From positions 6,882,001 to 6,946,000 of the forward strand of contig NZ_CP075691.1 in assembly GCF_020026305.1 (NCBI RefSeq): a DNA stretch of 64,000 nt, written 5' to 3'. The notes under the pieces were generated by a model. It was not told the origin of the DNA, made no database searches, and worked only from the letters and a program-made list of their open reading frames with translations. The stretch comes from Streptomyces sp. 135 (GTDB lineage: Bacteria; Actinomycetota; Actinomycetes; Streptomycetales; Streptomycetaceae). Made by a program: the position numbers and the translations under genes. This document shows positions 59,913 through 64,000 of this stretch, piece after piece (position 1 is the first letter of the stretch; each line of letters opens with the position of its first letter).

Positions 59913-61235
59913 TCAGGCCGCGGTGCCCAGCTCTTCCTTGCGCAGGAGCACCGGCGCGGCGACATTCCGGCGCCCGCGGAGAAGGAACCCCGCTCCGATG
60001 GACCCGGCGATGATCAGCCCCCCGGAGACCAGCGCGCCCCGCGCACCGGCCAGTTCCATGAGGAGCCCGAGCGCGGGCGGCCCCGCGAGCCCCCAGGCCG
60101 TGCTGATGCTTCCCCACACACCGAGCACCCGGCCCCGCAGATGCGCGGGCGGGTCGGTCTGGAGGACGGTCTTCCCCGCGGTGTCCGAGACGGACTCGAC
60201 GACGGCCATCGGCAGCACGAGGACGAGCAGCACGGCGAACGACGGCGAGAACCCCGCCACCACCTGCAGCAGCGCGCCCGCGGCGGCCAGCAGCCCCACG
60301 AGCCGCACGGACGGCCGCCGCAGCCGGGCCCCGAGGACCGCGCCGATGATGCCGCCGACGGCGAGGACCGTGGAGACCGTGCCGAACGACCCGGCGCCCC
60401 CGGCGAGCGGCCCGGTGACGAGCACGGCCAGGGTGAGCGTGTAGTTCCGTCCGAAGACCGCGCTGATGCCGGTGACGCCCGCGAGAGCGACCAGGCGGGG
60501 CCGCCGCAGGAAGAACATCAGGCCCTGCCGCACGGTCATGTCGGCCGCCGTGTCCTCGCCCCCGGTCTCGGCCCCGCCCCGCGCGGGCGCTGCCTGCCGC
60601 AGCGCCCCGTACGCCGGCCGGAGGAAGGGGATCACCGAGGCGACGAAGAGGAAGGACAGGCCGTTGGCGGCGTACGCGGCGGCCGTACCGAGGAAGGCGA
60701 CCGTGACACCGCCGAGGGCCGCGCCGGCGAGGCGGCCCGCGCTGTGGACGAGCGAGCCCACGCCGATGGCGGACGGCACGTCCTCCGGCGGCACGAGGTC
60801 ATTGCCCAGCAGGGCGCACGCGGGACCGTCGACCGTGGCGACGACACCGGTGACGGCCGCCAGCGCCATGAGCACGGTCAGATTGAGCCCGCCGGTGGCC
60901 ACGAGGACGGCCGTGGTGAAGGCGATGGCGCCCAGGACGGCCTGGCTGACGGCGGCCGTGGCCTTGCGGGGCCAGCGGTCGACGGCGGCGCCGCCCACGA
61001 GGCTCATGAGCAGCGCGGGCGCGGCCTGCACGGACATGGACAGACCCGTGGCGGCGGCGGACCCGGTGATCTGCAGGACCAGGAGGTTCTGCACGGTCAG
61101 CTGCATCCACGTACCGGCGTTGGACACGAAGTTGGCGACGGACCACCAGCGCATGCTGCGGTACTTCAAGGAGCGCCACGGCGAACGGGAGGCGTCCACG
61201 GCGGCGGCAGGGACAGGAGAGGAAGACACAGGCAC
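59913..61235 (-). CDS. MFS transporter
   Basis: A 440-residue protein with about 12 helices of the MFS_3/enterobactin exporter type: RWWSVANFVSNAGTWMQLTV, GGAAVDRWPRKATAAVSQAV and HLRGRVLGVWGSISTAWGLA. The start is uncertain: GTG 61235 gives MPVSSSPVPAAAVDASR, while GTG 61295 would add 20 residues. Neither has a good ribosome binding site. Substrate unknown; it lies beside the sugar cluster but is on the opposite strand. Confidence 0.85.
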   Translation of the reverse strand: MPVSSSPVPAAAVDASRSPWRSLKYRSMRWWSVANFVSNAGTWMQLTVQNLLVLQITGSAAATGLSMSVQAAPALLMSLVGGAAVDRWPRKATAAVSQAVLGAIAFTTAVLVATGGLNLTVLMALAAVTGVVATVDGPACALLGNDLVPPEDVPSAIGVGSLVHSAGRLAGAALGGVTVAFLGTAAAYAANGLSFLFVASVIPFLRPAYGALRQAAPARGGAETGGEDTAADMTVRQGLMFFLRRPRLVALAGVTGISAVFGRNYTLTLAVLVTGPLAGGAGSFGTVSTVLAVGGIIGAVLGARLRRPSVRLVGLLAAAGALLQVVAGFSPSFAVLLVLVLPMAVVESVSDTAGKTVLQTDPPAHLRGRVLGVWGSISTAWGLAGPPALGLLMELAGARGALVSGGLIIAGSIGAGFLLRGRRNVAAPVLLRKEELGTAA

Positions 61236-61707
61236 TCGGAGACTCGGAAGCGGTCCGCAGGGACCCAGGCGGAGGATCGGCAGGAGCACGGACACCGGGC
61301 AGCACTGCGCGGTCGCTCCACCGGATCTGGGAGGGGGGGCGCCGCGCCGCCGGAAGGACGTCTTCTCGGCGCGCTGAGGCGGGCGGACGTTCCGGATGTA
61401 CGGCGTTGACCATGCTGACAGACGGTGCTCACGAGCCCGGGCGCCGCTCGGCCCGACGCCACGGCGGACAGCCCCAAGTCATCGGTCACGTACGCGATTT
61501 GGCGGTTCTGGTGTGCTTGCTCACACGGTCCCGGGCGGGGGTCCGCGCACGGGTGCGGGGCCCGTGCCGGTGACGGGGGCCACAGTCGCGCGCCGTGCGC
61601 CGGGTGGCCCGGCCCGAGGTGCCGGAGCGCCCGCTCGGCGTCACAGTGGGAAGCGGAGCGGTGGCCGGGAGCGAGCCGCCGCCAGGCGCACGAAGGAAGG
61701 CACAGGC
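61236..61707. promoter_or_regulatory. Divergent region between the MFS and SDR genes
   Basis: These 472 bp hold no convincing gene. A stretch of less GC-rich DNA at 61480-61530 (including GTGTGCTTGCTCACAC at 61511-61526, an imperfect palindrome) is the likely promoter/operator part for the genes on both sides. Confidence 0.5.
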
Positions 61708-62463
61708 ATGGGCGGCGGAGCGCAGGTCGACCTCCATGGCAAGCAGGCGCTGGTGACCGGCGCCGCCCGGGGCCTCGGCGCCTCGATCGCGAGGAGACTG
61801 GCCGGGGCGGGCGCGGCGGTCGTCGTCGCCGACGTCCGCAAGGACCTGGCCCAGGAGCTCTGCGACGAACTGGGCCGCGACGGTCTCGACGCCCGTTTCG
61901 TGGAGATGGACGTACGCGACGCCGCCGCGGTCGCCGCCGTCTTCCGGGACCTGGAGGAGGCCGGGGAAGCCGGGGGGGCCATCGATATTCTGGTCAACAA
62001 CGCCGCCGTGGACGTCTCCAAGCCGATCGAGCACCTGACGGCGACCGAGGTGACCCGGGTGATCGAGACCAACCTGCTCGGGCCGATGTACCTGTGCCTG
62101 GAGACGTACCGGCGCATGATCGCCCGCGGCGGCGGCCACATCGTGAACATCCTGTCCACCGCCGCGAACCGCACCTGGACCGAGGCCGGTCCGTACGCGG
62201 CGGGCAAGTCGGGCCTGCGCGCCTTCACCCACACGCTGTTCAAGGAGGCGCAGCGCGACTGCGTCGGCATCGGTGTCACCGGGATCATCGCCGGCGGCAT
62301 GGAGACCCCGTTCATCATGGAGCGCTTCCCGGACGCCGACGTGTCCATGCTGCAGAGCCCGGACATCGTGGCCGACACGGTCCTGTACGCCCTGTCGGTC
62401 CCGGCCGGCAGCGCCGTGTCCGAGCTGGTCGTCGTACCCCGCAAGGAGCCGTCCTGGCCGTGA
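61708..62463 (+). CDS. SDR-family oxidoreductase
   Basis: A 251-residue classical short-chain dehydrogenase. The NAD(P) motif is VTGAARGLGASIARRL, NNAAVDVSKPIEHL is the NNAG region, the catalytic Ser is in VNILSTAANRTW, and GPYAAGKSGLRAF holds Tyr and Lys. GAAGGAAGG precedes ATG 61708. It precedes the degenerate epimerase by 46 bp. It may act in a sugar or secondary pathway, but the substrate is unknown. Confidence 0.92.
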   Translation: MGGGAQVDLHGKQALVTGAARGLGASIARRLAGAGAAVVVADVRKDLAQELCDELGRDGLDARFVEMDVRDAAAVAAVFRDLEEAGEAGGAIDILVNNAAVDVSKPIEHLTATEVTRVIETNLLGPMYLCLETYRRMIARGGGHIVNILSTAANRTWTEAGPYAAGKSGLRAFTHTLFKEAQRDCVGIGVTGIIAGGMETPFIMERFPDADVSMLQSPDIVADTVLYALSVPAGSAVSELVVVPRKEPSWP

Positions 62464-62509
62464 CGCGCCCGGACCGCGCACGTCTCGTCGGCGGAAGGAA
62501 GGTCGTCCC

Positions 62510-63523
62510 ATGACATCGGCGATGTTCTCCATGGCGCCGGTGGTCCCGCCCCCGTGGGAGAAGGCCGTGGTGACCTCGGGCGCCGGTTTCCTCGGCTCCC
62601 ACCTGTGCGAACGCCTGCTCGACGCGGGTGTCGACGTCGACTGTGTCGACGACGTGCCCGCCGCCTCGGCGCACAACGTCGAGCACCTGGCGGGCCACCC
62701 CGGCTTCCGCTACCTGGAGCGGGACATCGCGCGGCCCGGCTGCCCCGGCACCCTCGCCGGACCGTACGACCTGGTGCTCCACCCCGCCTGCCCCGCCCCC
62801 CGGGCCGTCTTCGCGCCCCGCCCCTCGAACCCGCCCGACGCCGGCACCCGGGGCACCCGCAACGCCCTCGCCCTGGCCGACCGGGACGGCGCGCGCTTCC
62901 TCCTCGTCTCCACCTGTCACGCCGGAGCGCACCCCGGCGGGGACCGCCCCGTACCGGACGGCGGTTCCCAGCGCTTCTCGGAGGCGCTGACCACCGCGTT
63001 CGTGAGCGCGCGGGAGACCGACGCGGGGATAGTGCGCCTCTTTCCCGCGTACGGACCGCGCATGGCGCCCGACGACGGCCCGCTGATCCCGGACCTCGTC
63101 CGGCAGGCCCTGAGCGGCGGGCCCGTCACCATCCCCGGCGACGGCAGCCGCAGACCCTCGCTGTGCTACGTCGACGACACGGTCGAGGGCGTGCTCCTCG
63201 TCGCCGCGAGCCGGTCGGTGCGGCCGGTCGACATCGGCGGCGAGCCGACGGCGACCGTCGAGGAGATCGCCCGCCGGGTGCTCGACCTGACCGGCTCCGA
63301 CGCCCGCCTGGAGTTCACCGGTGCCCACGACGACGCTGCCGCAGCCGAGCAACTCGGGCCCCAGACCGGCTTCGCCCACGAGATCTTCGGCTGGACGCCC
63401 AAGGTCTCCCTCGGCGACGGCCTCAAGCGCACCGTCGCCGACCTCATCGACCGGCCCGCGCGGAGCGGGCCCTGGAACGTGCCGAGCGCCGAGGGAGGCG
63501 TACACCGTGCCTGCTCATGGTGA
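62510..63523 (+). CDS. Degenerate NAD-dependent epimerase paralogue
   Basis: A 337-residue homologue of the epimerase at 47750, with the fold kept (GAGFLGSHLCERLLDAG, CYVDDTVEGVLLVAAS). Key residues are changed: the first Gly of GGAGF is Ser (SGAGFLG), STSEVYG is STCHAGA, and the SVYDEAKR catalytic Tyr-Lys segment is GGSQRFSEAL with no Tyr or Lys. It is unlikely to do the same chemistry and may be a regulatory partner. It reads through to HRACSW with its stop 24 bp before the next GT9. Confidence 0.85.
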   Translation: MTSAMFSMAPVVPPPWEKAVVTSGAGFLGSHLCERLLDAGVDVDCVDDVPAASAHNVEHLAGHPGFRYLERDIARPGCPGTLAGPYDLVLHPACPAPRAVFAPRPSNPPDAGTRGTRNALALADRDGARFLLVSTCHAGAHPGGDRPVPDGGSQRFSEALTTAFVSARETDAGIVRLFPAYGPRMAPDDGPLIPDLVRQALSGGPVTIPGDGSRRPSLCYVDDTVEGVLLVAASRSVRPVDIGGEPTATVEEIARRVLDLTGSDARLEFTGAHDDAAAAEQLGPQTGFAHEIFGWTPKVSLGDGLKRTVADLIDRPARSGPWNVPSAEGGVHRACSW

Positions 63524-63547
63524 CGATGCCCGCGGGGAGGCGGCGCG

Positions 63548-64000
63548 GTGAAGGCGCTCGTCGTCTGCCTGGACGGCATGACAGGGGTCCTGCTGGCCGG
63601 TCCGGCCGTCCGCGCTCTCGCCACCCGGGCCGACCACGTGACCCTGATGTGCGGGCCGCGCGGCGCGGAGGCCGCGCGGCTGCTGCCGCACGTCGACGAC
63701 GTCCTCGTATGGGAGGCGCCGTGGACCGGCCCACGTCCCCCGACCGTGGACGAGGCGGACGTCGACGGCCTCCTCGAGCGGTTGCGGGACGAGTCGTACG
63801 ACGTCGGACTCGTCCTCACGTCCTTCGAACAGAGCCCGCTGCCCGCCGCGCTCCTGCTGCGGATGGCGTACGTGCGCCACATCGGGGCCGACAGCGCCGA
63901 CGACGCCGGCAGCCTCATCGACGGCCCCCACCGGCGCCTGCCCGGCCGCCACGACGCCGAGGCGGCGCTCGACACGGCCGCCGCCCTGGGTTTCCTGCCG
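63548..64000 (+). CDS. Partial GT9 (heptosyltransferase-like) protein, third copy
   Basis: The first 151 residues are visible; the right end is off the window. It aligns with the 52588 gene (LLAGPAVRALATR, LMCGPRGAEAARLLPHVDDVLV, SFEQSPLPAALLLR) but its first motif is DGMTGVLLAGPA, not DSAGDVLLAGPA. The GTG start at 63548 follows GGGGAGG. It extends the second epimerase operon. Confidence 0.85.
   Translation, partial: MKALVVCLDGMTGVLLAGPAVRALATRADHVTLMCGPRGAEAARLLPHVDDVLVWEAPWTGPRPPTVDEADVDGLLERLRDESYDVGLVLTSFEQSPLPAALLLRMAYVRHIGADSADDAGSLIDGPHRRLPGRHDAEAALDTAAALGFLP

Overview
The window is very GC-rich. It has Streptomyces-type codon bias, GAGG/GGAGG ribosome binding sites, many GTG starts and ATGA/GTGA gene overlaps. 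Gene families include SARP, PucR, DUF2637, DUF6479 and a type II PKS. It is almost certainly chromosomal DNA of a Streptomyces species. No tRNA, rRNA, CRISPR array, transposase or integrase was recognised.

Layout. (1) 1-13.4 kb is mixed core and accessory genes: a partial TrmB-like regulator, a peptidase remnant, a frameshifted PP2C-like protein with an expanded Ser/Pro repeat, a PoxB-type ThDP enzyme, a GH38 alpha-mannosidase, an RsbW-like ATPase, a DUF2637 membrane protein, a FhuF-like iron protein with an iron box, a GntR regulator and a helical-repeat protein. (2) 13.5-22.3 kb is a purine catabolism block: a PucR regulator (frameshifted here), a three-subunit xanthine dehydrogenase, an NCS2 purine permease and XdhC. 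(3) 22.4-26.4 kb holds SRPBCC, a polysaccharide deacetylase lipoprotein, a MurB paralogue and a TPR regulator, with duplicated junction DNA between the last two. (4) 26.8-45.6 kb is an enterocin/wailupemycin-type aromatic polyketide cluster in the order SARP, NTF2-like, encH, encI, encJ, encK, encD, encA, encB, encC, encL, encM, encN (truncated), NTF2-like, encP, encR, TetR, MFS exporter. Phenylalanine goes to cinnamate (EncP), cinnamoyl-CoA (EncH), its hydrated form (EncI) and benzoyl-CoA (EncJ). Benzoyl primes the minimal PKS (EncA/B/C, with EncL and the EncD ketoreductase). EncM drives oxidative rearrangement, EncK methylates and EncR hydroxylates. In this copy encN lacks its C-terminal part and no ferredoxin gene (encQ) is present. 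(5) 45.6-47.5 kb has UdgX, a DUF6479 protein and a CBS protein. (6) 47.7-64 kb is a sugar/glycoconjugate locus: two UXS-like epimerases (one with lost catalytic residues), a carbamoyltransferase, a GT2 (frameshifted), GmhB, GmhA and HldE of the ADP-heptose pathway, three GT9 heptosyltransferase-like proteins, two further glycosyltransferases, an MFS transporter and an SDR.

The two themes most worth pursuing are the altered enterocin cluster and the heptose-type glycan locus. The latter contains a tandem-repeat-derived ORF that overlaps the genes on both sides by ATGA. Three separate genes (PP2C, PucR, GT2) carry single-base-type frameshifts in GC-rich DNA. These may be sequencing errors or real lesions, and the raw sequence alone cannot decide.
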